DNA of 64,000 nt from an uncultured Lachnospiraceae bacterium. GTDB lineage: Bacteria > Bacillota > Clostridia > Lachnospirales > Lachnospiraceae. The position numbers and the translations under genes are program-made. The notes beneath the pieces were generated by a model. That model had not been told where the DNA came from and ran no database searches. It worked only from the letters and a program-made list of their open reading frames with translations. Positions 8,003-16,627 of this stretch are shown piece by piece (positions within the stretch are counted from its first letter, which is position 1; each line of letters opens with the position of its first letter). The DNA lies in assembly GCA_910586015.1 (NCBI GenBank), contig CAJUGJ010000011.1, forward strand, positions 52,635-116,634, written 5' to 3'.

Positions 8003-9226
8003 CTATTTTCTTTTTTTCTTATTTTTTATAGGAGGTTCTTCTTCCTCTGAAACTACAGGAACAATCCCTTTTTGAAGTTCTTTATAAGTTAGCCATTTTG
8101 TAAACATTAGTTTAGCAAATCCTCCAACAGGAACTGCTAAAAGCATCCCGGCTAAACCTCCAACAGCACTTCCAAAAATCAAAAAAATAATGACTAAAAG
8201 AGGATGAATTTCAATACTTCGGCTTAGAAGTTTCGGTCCAATAAAATTTCCGTCAATACCCTGTATAATAATTAAAGCAATAATCGATACCATAAGTGTT
8301 TGGTATTGTCCATTTACTAAACACACTAAACCAGTCAGTGCGTAAGCAATGAATGGTCCACAATAGGGAATTAAATTTCCAAGTCCTGCCAGTATTCCAA
8401 TAAGTACACTAAATTTTACACCAATAATCGATAAAGTAAGACTAATCGCCACCATCATAAATAAAACATCACTCATCTGCCCCTGTAAATACCCTGAAAA
8501 ACAGGAATGAAGATCCTGCAAAAATTCGTGAAGTTTGAGATCAAATTTCTCACTACATACTGCACGTACAATCCGGTTTAAATAATTTGTAATCATTTTT
8601 CCATCTAGCATAAAATAGATACCGATAATAATACTAAATGCTATTGTAGTAAAATAGCCAGAAACATTTTTTAAAGATAAAAACATTGTTCCTAAACCAT
8701 TCTTTAACATTTCAAACAGATAAGTAAGTACTTCTGACAGATATCCTGTAATTTGCTCCGATTGAATATCGATTGACTTGAGTTTTTCCATCAAACTTAA
8801 ATAAAAATCATTTAAACTATTTATAACTTGATTTAAAGCAGAAATCATGTCATTTAGATTTGCAAGTCTTAACTGATCTGTAACACTAAATACTAATACA
8901 GAAAGAATACTTGCAACTGCTGCTACTATAAGTAAAAGTGTAATAAATACGCTGATTCCCCTTGCCTGTTTTTTTAATACACTTACTTTCTGAATTTTTT
9001 TTTCAAAAAATTTAATTACCGGATTTGCTAGATAGGCGAAAACAAAACCAATTGCCACTGGATTTAATACCTGTAAAACCCAATGAATTTTTGTAATAAG
9101 CCATCCAAAGATAGATGTGGCATCATCTGCCACTTGACTTAAGCATTTGATAATGACTGCGGTAATGATGACATAAAAGGATACCTTAACATAGCGCTTG
9201 TCAAATATTTCTTTTAGCCACTTCAT
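8003..9226 (-). CDS. AI-2E family transporter (PerM/YtvI-like permease)
   Basis: 407 residues from the ATG at 9226, with GGAAGG close upstream; an in-frame TTG four codons earlier is less likely. The eight-helix layout of the family is visible: paired helices near the N terminus, an amphipathic region with an NDMISALNQVINSLNDFY stretch, then the conserved C-terminal block GLGNLIPYCGPFIA and GIDGNFIGPKLLSRSIEIHPL, signature sequences of AI-2E_transport proteins. The tail is short and very basic (PPIKNKKKRK). Family members export small molecules or ions and the substrate cannot be predicted. It follows the cytidylate-kinase-like gene by 24 bases. Confidence 0.87.
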   Translation of the reverse strand: MKWLKEIFDKRYVKVSFYVIITAVIIKCLSQVADDATSIFGWLITKIHWVLQVLNPVAIGFVFAYLANPVIKFFEKKIQKVSVLKKQARGISVFITLLLIVAAVASILSVLVFSVTDQLRLANLNDMISALNQVINSLNDFYLSLMEKLKSIDIQSEQITGYLSEVLTYLFEMLKNGLGTMFLSLKNVSGYFTTIAFSIIIGIYFMLDGKMITNYLNRIVRAVCSEKFDLKLHEFLQDLHSCFSGYLQGQMSDVLFMMVAISLTLSIIGVKFSVLIGILAGLGNLIPYCGPFIAYALTGLVCLVNGQYQTLMVSIIALIIIQGIDGNFIGPKLLSRSIEIHPLLVIIFLIFGSAVGGLAGMLLAVPVGGFAKLMFTKWLTYKELQKGIVPVVSEEEEPPIKNKKKRK

Positions 9227-9250
9227 GTGTCCTTCCAATCCGCCCTTCTA

Positions 9251-9868
9251 CTAATTCTTACTTAACTCCACATATCTCTTAATCAATTCTACACATCCAT
9301 CAATACCAATTAAACTGCTTTTTAATGACAGATGATAGTTTTCTGCTCTTCCCCATTTTTCACTTGCATGATAATTATAATAATTTGCACGTCGTTTATC
9401 AATTTTTAAAATATTGTCTTCAATCTTGTTTTGATCCATATGATCGATATGAATAGCCCGATCTACACGAAAATCTAAATCTGCCCAGATAAAAACATTA
9501 ATTACGTTTCCAATCTCTTTTAAAATATAATCTGCACATCTTCCAACAATTACACAAGGACCTTCTGCTGCTACTTTTCGAATTACATCCGATTGTGCCA
9601 AATAAATTCGGTCATCTAGTGATAAATGAGAAAATCCCAACTCCTGATTTCCATAGGAATTCATTCCCATTGCAATAGAATATAATAGACTATTCGAAGC
9701 CTTACTCTCTGCATTATGAAATGCTGCTTCTGCAAATCCGCTTTCCTTTGCCGCTCTTGTAATTAATTCATTATCATAAAACGGGATATTTAATTCTTTG
9801 GCAAGCTTTGAACCAATCTCTCTTCCTCCACTGCCATACTGTCTGCTAATTGTTATCACTTTCTTCAT
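9251..9868 (-). CDS. Cytidylate kinase-like family protein
   Basis: 205 residues. The N terminus MKKVITISRQYGSGGREIG contains the P-loop variant RxYGSGGxxIG of the Cytidylate_kin2 family, followed by LAKELNIPFYDNELI. Further family motifs are VIVGRCADYIL (about 105-115) and a lid-like stretch rich in charged residues ending in RRANYYNYHASEKWG. Members of this clostridial group resemble CMP kinase but are distinct from the cmk gene, and their substrate has not been settled. It probably shares a transcript with the downstream AI-2E permease. Confidence 0.82.
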   Translation of the reverse strand: MKKVITISRQYGSGGREIGSKLAKELNIPFYDNELITRAAKESGFAEAAFHNAESKASNSLLYSIAMGMNSYGNQELGFSHLSLDDRIYLAQSDVIRKVAAEGPCVIVGRCADYILKEIGNVINVFIWADLDFRVDRAIHIDHMDQNKIEDNILKIDKRRANYYNYHASEKWGRAENYHLSLKSSLIGIDGCVELIKRYVELSKN

Positions 9869-9949
9869 AATGCTTCACTCCATTCTATGTTTTCACTATC
9901 ATATCATAAATATTTGAAAGTTGCAATTCTTCATGAAAGAAATCCTTTT

Positions 9950-12610
9950 TTATAATACTAAAATATAGTCTAAATACCAGATTTTTGGAAGTGTTGTCCC
10001 TTTTTGTCGATATATATTTTTTCGTAAATTTTCATAGTAGATAACTAATGAATGTAACTGCTCTGATGTGACTTCCTCTTTTGAAAATCTTGCAGATAAT
10101 ATCGTTTCAAATTGCTCTGTAAAGTCATTTGGATTCCATTCATAGCTTAACATCCTGTCTGCAAATTCAGTATATCCTTCTTTTCCTTTCTGTTGTACAG
10201 ACATAAAGCCAAACAGTCGATCCATTTCTTCATAAATAGCAAGTACCGCTTTTCTTGTATCTTTTTGATGTATCTTCTCTCTTCTGCGATTTTTTAAAAA
10301 TCTACTTCTTGCCAATATACCAAAAACTATAATACCTATCAGGAAGAGAAAAATAAAAATATTTTTAAGAATTATAATTATATTTGTTCCTTTCGATTTT
10401 TCCAAAGAAGGATTGGAAGAATCATCTATATCTTTTGATGTCGTATTTGATTCAGGAGCAGAACTAGGAGTTGGTTCTAATGTTGGAGTTGGACTTGGTG
10501 TTGGAGTATTGGTAGGTAATTTTGTAGGATTTACATTCTCCTTTATAGCCTCGTTTATCTCTGGAAGCAATGCGTCAATATTCGAGGAATAACCTGCTGT
10601 AACTTCAAAAGGTATCCATCCAAAACCATTAAAATAAACCTCTATCCAAGCATGAGCATTCAAATCTTTAACCTCTACTGTAGTCATCTGTTCGGATTCT
10701 TCAAAATTTATAATATTATCTTTTTTTATGATTATATTATGTTCTACAATTCCCTCTCCTCCTGAAATTCCATTTTCAATATCCTGTTTTGTTACTATAT
10801 ATCCCTCTACATATCTAGCTGGAATATTCATACATCGAAGAAGTAGAACTGCTGAAGTTGCATAGTGTGCACAATATCCCTTTTGATTATCAAACAAAAA
10901 ATATTCAGCAAAATCTTTTTCTTTCGGCTTTACTCCTGGAGTTAAGGAATAGATTGTGTTCCATTCTAAATAATTTTGTATCTGTCTGATCTGTTTTAAA
11001 ATATACTCCTGTTTCAGTTCAAGTTTTTGGTAGTGTCCTCCCCCCAATTTTTCCATACTTTTTGCTAATTCTTTTAATCGCTCTAAACCTTCTGGTACTT
11101 TGGCATATACTTCATATACATAATTTCTATATGCCCATTCAAATTCTGAGTAGTCTGCCAACTGTTGAAACTCTTCTAATACAAATGTTTTGTCTTGCCA
11201 AAGTTCCAATAAATTTCTTAATTTTATATCATAATAATTAATATGATACGACGAATTTCTTTTGAGAGGAGTGTAGTAGGAATCCTCTATAAAATCTATC
11301 ATCTCTAAAGTATCTGTTTTAGTAAGATAGGGAAGATAAAGAAAATCTTTATTTGCAGTTATATAGTCAATTATTATCTCTCTTTGCTTTATATCTATAT
11401 GAAATGAACTGTCTATCATACCATTAAGAAAAAAAGATAGTATTTTTTGATTCTGTTCTTGAGCTGGAATTTGATTTTCCCCTAATCCTTCTAATATTCT
11501 ATCATATAAATTTCGTTCTGTAGTAGTCAGCCCTTCCCAACGTTCTCCAGTATAATGTGTTCCAACATAGCCTTTTAAATAAATAGTAGAAGAATCTTTA
11601 GGAAGAGTCAATTTTAGTGTAGTTTCATTTGTAAAATGAACATCTCCCGATCCTAATTTCCCACCACTTAACCCACCACTATTATCATCTTTATTAATAT
11701 TAAATAACAATTTTTTATCTGAGAAAAAAACATCTTGTACCCCTGTTTTTAATCCGTCCCAAAATTCTTGTAATGAAAACTCTCTAATTGCCTTTTCTAT
11801 TTTTATTGCTTGCTTTTTTTGCTTTTGATATAACCCCTTGTAATGTTGATCGGAACCAATCCACCAAACAAAGATACTGAGAATCAAAAAAATCCCAATT
11901 ATATAAAATCCTGATTTCATAGAAACTTTCTGCCAATAGAGATTTCCTGCTTCGTCTTGATCTTCTGGGTTAAATTGTTCTGATATCTGATCAGAACGAA
12001 AAAGTAAAAGGAGAATACTTAATACGCACAGAAAAAAGCCTGAAAATGATGGAACTTTTCCAACAAACAATGGACCTCCTAATGCTGCTCCTAGTATAAG
12101 AAAACTAAACATTTTTAAAGTTCCAAGTTGTATTGTAATAGTAAATAAAAAAGAAATTATTTGAATTATAACAATAAATAACACAGTAAGACAAACAATT
12201 TTTTCTCCCTGTGCAACAAAATATCCTAAACTTATTTTAAGATAATTATAAACTGCTTCGATAATCGTATTTTCTAAATAATAAAATCCATTCGTCAAAA
12301 GTTCCCATTGTTTATTTATTGTAAAAATGAAAAAAAATAATGTAAGTGGAATAGTATACATGCCATACTTTCGATATCGAAAGATTAAAAAGTAATATAA
12401 AACGGATATTAATATCGTAATTCCTAATACCCCTTTTTGTACTGGCAAATTTAATCCACCTATAAATGCTATCATACTTCCATAGACTGCAAAAAGTACC
12501 AATATTATTTGATAGCAACTAAATATCCAGCTTCTTTTTTGATCTTGGACAGAGGTAATATTAATACTATCTTCAAAATTAAGATCGGATTCTTTTTTCT
12601 CTCTTCTCAA
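9950..12610 (-). CDS. Transglutaminase-like membrane protein (TgpA/DUF3488-type)
   Basis: 886 residues, TTG start at 12610. The N-terminal third has multiple membrane helices. An extracytoplasmic region carries a transglutaminase core with the Cys in KGYCAHYATSAVLLLR and the His in LNAHAWIEVY. The third position lies in GWIPFEVTAGY, where the usual Asp-containing DPT is replaced by FEVT, as in several clostridial members. A Thr/Pro/Ser-rich linker (PTNTPTPSPTPTLEPTP) precedes a last membrane helix and a cytoplasmic DUF4129-like tail. The MoxR and DUF58 genes upstream form the classic three-gene unit linked to extracellular protein processing or surface assembly. Confidence 0.87.
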   Translation of the reverse strand: MRREKKESDLNFEDSINITSVQDQKRSWIFSCYQIILVLFAVYGSMIAFIGGLNLPVQKGVLGITILISVLYYFLIFRYRKYGMYTIPLTLFFFIFTINKQWELLTNGFYYLENTIIEAVYNYLKISLGYFVAQGEKIVCLTVLFIVIIQIISFLFTITIQLGTLKMFSFLILGAALGGPLFVGKVPSFSGFFLCVLSILLLLFRSDQISEQFNPEDQDEAGNLYWQKVSMKSGFYIIGIFLILSIFVWWIGSDQHYKGLYQKQKKQAIKIEKAIREFSLQEFWDGLKTGVQDVFFSDKKLLFNINKDDNSGGLSGGKLGSGDVHFTNETTLKLTLPKDSSTIYLKGYVGTHYTGERWEGLTTTERNLYDRILEGLGENQIPAQEQNQKILSFFLNGMIDSSFHIDIKQREIIIDYITANKDFLYLPYLTKTDTLEMIDFIEDSYYTPLKRNSSYHINYYDIKLRNLLELWQDKTFVLEEFQQLADYSEFEWAYRNYVYEVYAKVPEGLERLKELAKSMEKLGGGHYQKLELKQEYILKQIRQIQNYLEWNTIYSLTPGVKPKEKDFAEYFLFDNQKGYCAHYATSAVLLLRCMNIPARYVEGYIVTKQDIENGISGGEGIVEHNIIIKKDNIINFEESEQMTTVEVKDLNAHAWIEVYFNGFGWIPFEVTAGYSSNIDALLPEINEAIKENVNPTKLPTNTPTPSPTPTLEPTPSSAPESNTTSKDIDDSSNPSLEKSKGTNIIIILKNIFIFLFLIGIIVFGILARSRFLKNRRREKIHQKDTRKAVLAIYEEMDRLFGFMSVQQKGKEGYTEFADRMLSYEWNPNDFTEQFETILSARFSKEEVTSEQLHSLVIYYENLRKNIYRQKGTTLPKIWYLDYILVL

Positions 12611-12636
12611 ATCTTTTACCGCCTTTATCTTTCAAA

Positions 12637-13833
12637 CTAAAATTCTTTCTCGTCAAATATCTGTCCTATCTCTTCTAAATTCTCTGTATGAATAGCAATA
12701 TACTCAATTCCCTGTTCCAGATAATCTCTTTGTTCTTCTTCTGTTAATTCTTCGTCTGATATAATCTGTAAAATCCACGTTTTTGCCCGCTTTGCAAAGT
12801 CTTGTACTTGTCCCACCTGTGGTAAAGTCTTTCGTCCAGTAATATAAAACAGATTAGAATACTGTTCTATACGATACTCCGCTTCATAGGCAGTAAGTAA
12901 ATCTTCTTCTGAAAAAGAGTTTTCAAACATCTGTGCTAAAGCATCATAAAGGCTTTCTTCTGAATCTATTTTATAGCGGTTTAATTGTCCTGTTCTATCA
13001 TGCCATACCAAAAAATGAAATCTGTGTATTTGAATCATTTTCATAGAAATCGATCCCATTGTTTCAATTACTGCATCAACAGTTTGTTCTGTATTTACTT
13101 TCCAACTTCCGGGCTCTAATAATAAAACAACAGAATAATCTAAGGGACGTCCAAATTCTTTTATCATGAGATTTCCTTCTTTTGCTGTCAGTTTCCAATG
13201 AATCCGATTTATCCGATCTCCTTGCTGATATTCACGAATTTTAAATAATTCAGATGGATCATCCCCTGCTTTTATCTTTGAATACTCTTCCTCTTCCAGA
13301 TAAATATTATTGCTTTGACTTAAACATATTTGTGGTATTTCATAAAATTTGGGTAAAACAGAAACTTTCATACTTTGTTTTGTACGATAACAAAGTCTAA
13401 ATATGCCTAATGGATCAGATAAAAAAACCCTTTTTAATTCGAATTCCATTCTTCCACAATACTGAGAGGTTACTCCACAAGAAACTTGTTGAGTAGAACG
13501 TTCATTTAAAGAAATATAATAAAACTCTTTTTTCCATTTAACACAACTTCCACTGCGATATTTTAATTCTACACATAATTTTAAAATTGGAAAGATTGAA
13601 TGGTTTTCCAAAAGGAGCATAATATGAAAAGGTTGTTGTTTCTCTGCTACAAGACAATCAGTAGATAGCTGTATATGGAAACCTCGTTTCATTACTAAAA
13701 TACAAAAAAATAAAAGAACAGGATATAAAATTAGAATGATAGCAAAGGAAGTCGTAATAAATTCATGATACATAATAGATAAATAAATTGCGAGTCCTAA
13801 AAGCATACCATAACTTACTTGATTTTTTATCAT
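12637..13833 (-). CDS. DUF58 domain-containing protein
   Basis: 398 residues. Two N-terminal membrane helices (about 8-50) precede an extracellular beta region and the DUF58 core, recognisable by GDDPSELFKIREYQQGDRINRIHWKLTAKEGNLMIKEF broken across residues about 190-230 (key: the R-x-Y-x-x-G-D and I-H-W motifs). Downstream is a vWA-like fold. It sits 17 bases after moxR and 26 bases before the transglutaminase gene, so all three are likely one transcript. The family is thought to act with MoxR ATPases as a metal-binding partner; the exact role is unknown. Confidence 0.87.
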   Translation of the reverse strand: MIKNQVSYGMLLGLAIYLSIMYHEFITTSFAIILILYPVLLFFCILVMKRGFHIQLSTDCLVAEKQQPFHIMLLLENHSIFPILKLCVELKYRSGSCVKWKKEFYYISLNERSTQQVSCGVTSQYCGRMEFELKRVFLSDPLGIFRLCYRTKQSMKVSVLPKFYEIPQICLSQSNNIYLEEEEYSKIKAGDDPSELFKIREYQQGDRINRIHWKLTAKEGNLMIKEFGRPLDYSVVLLLEPGSWKVNTEQTVDAVIETMGSISMKMIQIHRFHFLVWHDRTGQLNRYKIDSEESLYDALAQMFENSFSEEDLLTAYEAEYRIEQYSNLFYITGRKTLPQVGQVQDFAKRAKTWILQIISDEELTEEEQRDYLEQGIEYIAIHTENLEEIGQIFDEKEF

Positions 13834-13850
13834 AATTCCCCCAACATTTT

Positions 13851-14816
13851 TTAACTTTCTGTTCGTTTCTTAATTAATTTAGGGGCTGGAATTTCCTGTA
13901 ATATTCCATCTATAATCTCAGAAACTGTAACATGATTTACTCGTGCTTTTGGTTTTAATAAAATTCTATGTGTTGCTGTAAAAGGAAAAACTGTTTTGAC
14001 ATCATCAGGAATTAAATAACTTCTTCCTTTTAGAAAAGCAAATGCTTTTGCCATATTTGTAACAGCAAGTGTCCCTCTTGGGCTCATTCCCAGTTCTATC
14101 AGTTCCTGTGTTCGGGTTCTTTGAGCAAGTCTTGCAATATATTCATAAACTGCATCATGAACAAAAATCTCAGAAACTTCCTGCTGCATCTGTAATAATT
14201 CTTGTTGATTCAAAATTTGTGTTACAAAATCCAAAGGATTTTGTACACTTCTTCCCTTTAAAATTTCCACTTCGCTGCTTGGATCAGGATATCCCATAGA
14301 AATTCTAATCATAAATCGATCTAATTGGGATTCCGGTAAAAGCTGGGTTCCTGCCGATCCGATTGGATTTTGTGTTGCTATTACTGTAAATGGTTTTGGA
14401 ACTTCCCTTGTTACTCCATCAACAGTTACTCTGCTCTCTTCCATTACTTCTAATAAAGCTGACTGTGTTTTTGACGAAGTACGATTAATTTCATCAGCAA
14501 GAAACAAATTACATATAACAGCTCCCTGTTGATACTTCATTTTACCACTTACTGGATCTAATATCTGAAAACCAATAACATCTGTGGGCATAACATCTGG
14601 TGTAAACTGGATTCGATTACAGTTCATATCCAAAACTTTAGAAAATGCCATCGCTAAAGTTGTTTTTCCAACTCCGGGGATATCCTCTAATAGAATATGT
14701 CCCTTTGCTAAAATAGCAGTAAAAATCTGACGAATTATTTCATCTTTGCCAATGATTACTTTTTTTATTTCATCTATTACAGCATAAATTGTTTCCTGAT
14801 AGGTTGTTGTACTCAC
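13851..14816 (-). CDS. MoxR family AAA+ ATPase
   Basis: 321 residues, GTG start at 14816 with GAGGAG upstream. It shows Walker A (LEDIPGVGKTTLAMAF, about 38-53), Walker B (LFLADEINR), the TQNPIGSAGTQLLPESQLDRF sensor/arginine-finger block, and the C-terminal MoxR lid with GMSPRGTLAV. Family members act as chaperone-like ATPases that help mature partner proteins, here probably the DUF58 and transglutaminase products. A sigma-A-like promoter is present directly upstream, so this is the first gene of the three-gene operon. Confidence 0.92.
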   Translation of the reverse strand: MSTTTYQETIYAVIDEIKKVIIGKDEIIRQIFTAILAKGHILLEDIPGVGKTTLAMAFSKVLDMNCNRIQFTPDVMPTDVIGFQILDPVSGKMKYQQGAVICNLFLADEINRTSSKTQSALLEVMEESRVTVDGVTREVPKPFTVIATQNPIGSAGTQLLPESQLDRFMIRISMGYPDPSSEVEILKGRSVQNPLDFVTQILNQQELLQMQQEVSEIFVHDAVYEYIARLAQRTRTQELIELGMSPRGTLAVTNMAKAFAFLKGRSYLIPDDVKTVFPFTATHRILLKPKARVNHVTVSEIIDGILQEIPAPKLIKKRTES

Positions 14817-14856
14817 ACTAATTTTCTCCTCTCATTCATTGTGAATTCAGACTTTT

Positions 14857-14885
14857 ATTATATAATGAATCCACAGATTTCGCAA
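14857..14885 (-). promoter_or_regulatory. Sigma-A-type promoter of moxR-DUF58-transglutaminase operon
   Basis: On the minus strand TTGCGA (14885-14880), a 17-base spacer and TATAAT (14862-14857) lie about 40 bases before the moxR start. Confidence 0.65.
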
Positions 14886-14920
14886 CTAGGAAGAAAACTG
14901 TTTCATATAGTATAAATACA

Positions 14921-14962
14921 AAAAAGTAACCGATTCAGTCTATCTGACGACGATTACTTTTT
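14921..14962 (-). terminator. Terminator after cheW
   Basis: A 12-bp stem with one mismatch (14921-14932 with 14951-14962) flanked by A and T runs. On the minus strand the T run follows directly, 25 bases past the cheW stop. Confidence 0.75.
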
Positions 14963-14986
14963 GTTAGAGCTGTTTGTAACAACTTT

Positions 14987-15454
14987 TTATTCCTTTTGTT
15001 TTTTTAATACTGTATTGAGTGCTTTTGCCTCTTCAGAAGAAAGAATTCCTTCATGATTGATTAAAATAATCATGCGCCCTTTTTTATTTACAACACATTT
15101 TGCATAATTTGTTGCTTCTGTACAGACAATGACTGGCATTTTATGAAGTTCTTCCTCATCTACCTCTTCAATCTCACTGACTGAATCGACCTTAAATCCG
15201 ATTTTCATATTTTGATATTTTGTAATCAAAAGCAGAGTTTTGTCATCAACTTCACTCTCTGGAAGACCAAACTTTTTCCGCAGACTAAATACAGGTATTA
15301 CTTCACCTCTTAAATTTAAAATTCCGAGGATATAACTAGGTGCATTTGGAACTGGCACAACTCCGCCATAGGACTCAATTGCACTGACAAGTTGGATATC
15401 TGAACCATACTCTTCTGTACCTACTTTAAAAATAACTTGCTTCGAAGTTGCCAT
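14987..15454 (-). CDS. cheW: Chemotaxis coupling protein CheW
   Basis: 155 residues with a single CheW domain. Recognisable family blocks are VFKVGTEEYGSDIQLVSAIE (residues 9-28), PNAPSYILGILNLRGEVIPVFSLRKKFGL (about 37-65; contains the conserved N-L-R-G-x-x-x-P), and LLLITKYQNMKIGFKVDSVSEI. CheW links chemoreceptors to the CheA kinase under the inner membrane. It lies 29 bases downstream of prfB and probably reads through from that operon. A stand-alone CheW in this position, outside the main che operon, suggests one of several paralogues. Confidence 0.88.
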   Translation of the reverse strand: MATSKQVIFKVGTEEYGSDIQLVSAIESYGGVVPVPNAPSYILGILNLRGEVIPVFSLRKKFGLPESEVDDKTLLLITKYQNMKIGFKVDSVSEIEEVDEEELHKMPVIVCTEATNYAKCVVNKKGRMIILINHEGILSSEEAKALNTVLKKQKE

Positions 15455-15483
15455 GTTTACTCCTCCGTTTCTTTTGATAAAAT

Positions 15484-16603
15484 TTATTCTTGCTTTACTG
15501 GCTGATTAATCCATTTTAGATAGGCATTAATGAACAGATCAATATTTCCGTCTAGTATACTTTGTGCATTTGCAGATTCTGCTCCAGTACGATGATCTTT
15601 TACCATAGTATATGGCTGAAGAACATAGGAACGAATTTGATTTCCGAAATTAATATCTCTTACTTCTCCACGAATTCCAGATTCCTTTTCCTGATTCTCC
15701 TGTTGTTTTAACACATAGAGTTTTGACTTTAACATCTGCATTGCCTTATCTTTATTTTGAAACTGAGAACGCTCATTTTGACATTGTACTACAATTCCAG
15801 TTGGCAAATGTGTAATTCGGATTGCAGAGGATGTTTTATTGATATGCTGTCCACCTGCACCGCTTGACCGATACGTATCAATTCGAAGATCCTCATCCTT
15901 AATCTCTATATCTATATCTTCTTCAATCTCTGGCATAACATCGCAGGAAACAAACGAAGTCTGTCGCTTTCCAGCAGCATTAAAAGGTGACATTCGTACT
16001 AAACGGTGTACTCCATGTTCGGATTTAAGATGACCATAGGCATTTGTTCCACTGATTTGGAGTGTTACTGATTTATATCCTGCTTCTTCACCATCTAAAA
16101 AGTCTAACATTTCTACAGAATACCCTTTTTTATCTGCAAATCGTTCATACATCCGGCAGAGAATACTCGCCCAGTCACAACTTTCTGTTCCTCCTGCACC
16201 TGCATGTAATGTTAAAATTGCATTATCCTTATCATATGGGCCAGAAAGTAGCGTATCAAGTCTTAACTCTTCTAAGGCTTCTACAAACTTATTTAGTTCT
16301 CTTCCAATTTCTTCGACAAAAGAAGGATCATTCTCCTCATAGCCCATTTCAATTAAAGTTGCAATATCCTCATATTGCTGTTTTAACTCATGATATCCTT
16401 CAATCGTATCCTTTAACTGTTTTAATTCTTTGACATATTGTTGTGATTTCTCAGCAGAATCCCAAAAGTTAGGTTCCTGCATAATGGCTTCAATTTCTTC
16501 TGCCTTTAATTTTTTATTAACCAAGTCAAAGTGAATCCCCCACTTCAATTAAAGGTTTTTCATAAGTGCTAAGCGTATACTTATACTGATCTAATTCGAT
16601 CAC
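15484..16603 (-). CDS. prfB: Peptide chain release factor 2, with programmed +1 frameshift
   Basis: The zero-frame start is a GTG at 16603 (AGAGGTGA upstream) giving MIELDQYKYTLSTYEKPLIE..., which meets an in-frame TGA as codon 26 (16528-16526). The slip site CTTTGAC (16531-16525) with an upstream GTGGGGGAT Shine-Dalgarno-like stretch shifts reading +1, then DLVNKKLKAEE... continues to the stop at 15484. This is the classic RF2 autoregulation. The domain with GAGGQHINKTSSAIRITH contains the GGQ catalytic loop; the SPF-type codon-recognition tripeptide appears in VRMSPFNAAGKRQ. RF2 releases peptides at UGA and UAA. It follows secA as in Bacillus. Confidence 0.95.
16525..16531 (-). promoter_or_regulatory. 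RF2 programmed frameshift site
   Basis: CTT TGA C on the minus strand: Leu codon 25 followed by the in-frame stop as codon 26. A G-rich Shine-Dalgarno-like stretch lies just upstream. Low RF2 slows termination here and favours the +1 shift, so RF2 controls its own synthesis. Confidence 0.93.
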
Positions 16604-16627
16604 CTTAAATCACCTCTTTCCTAAAAT

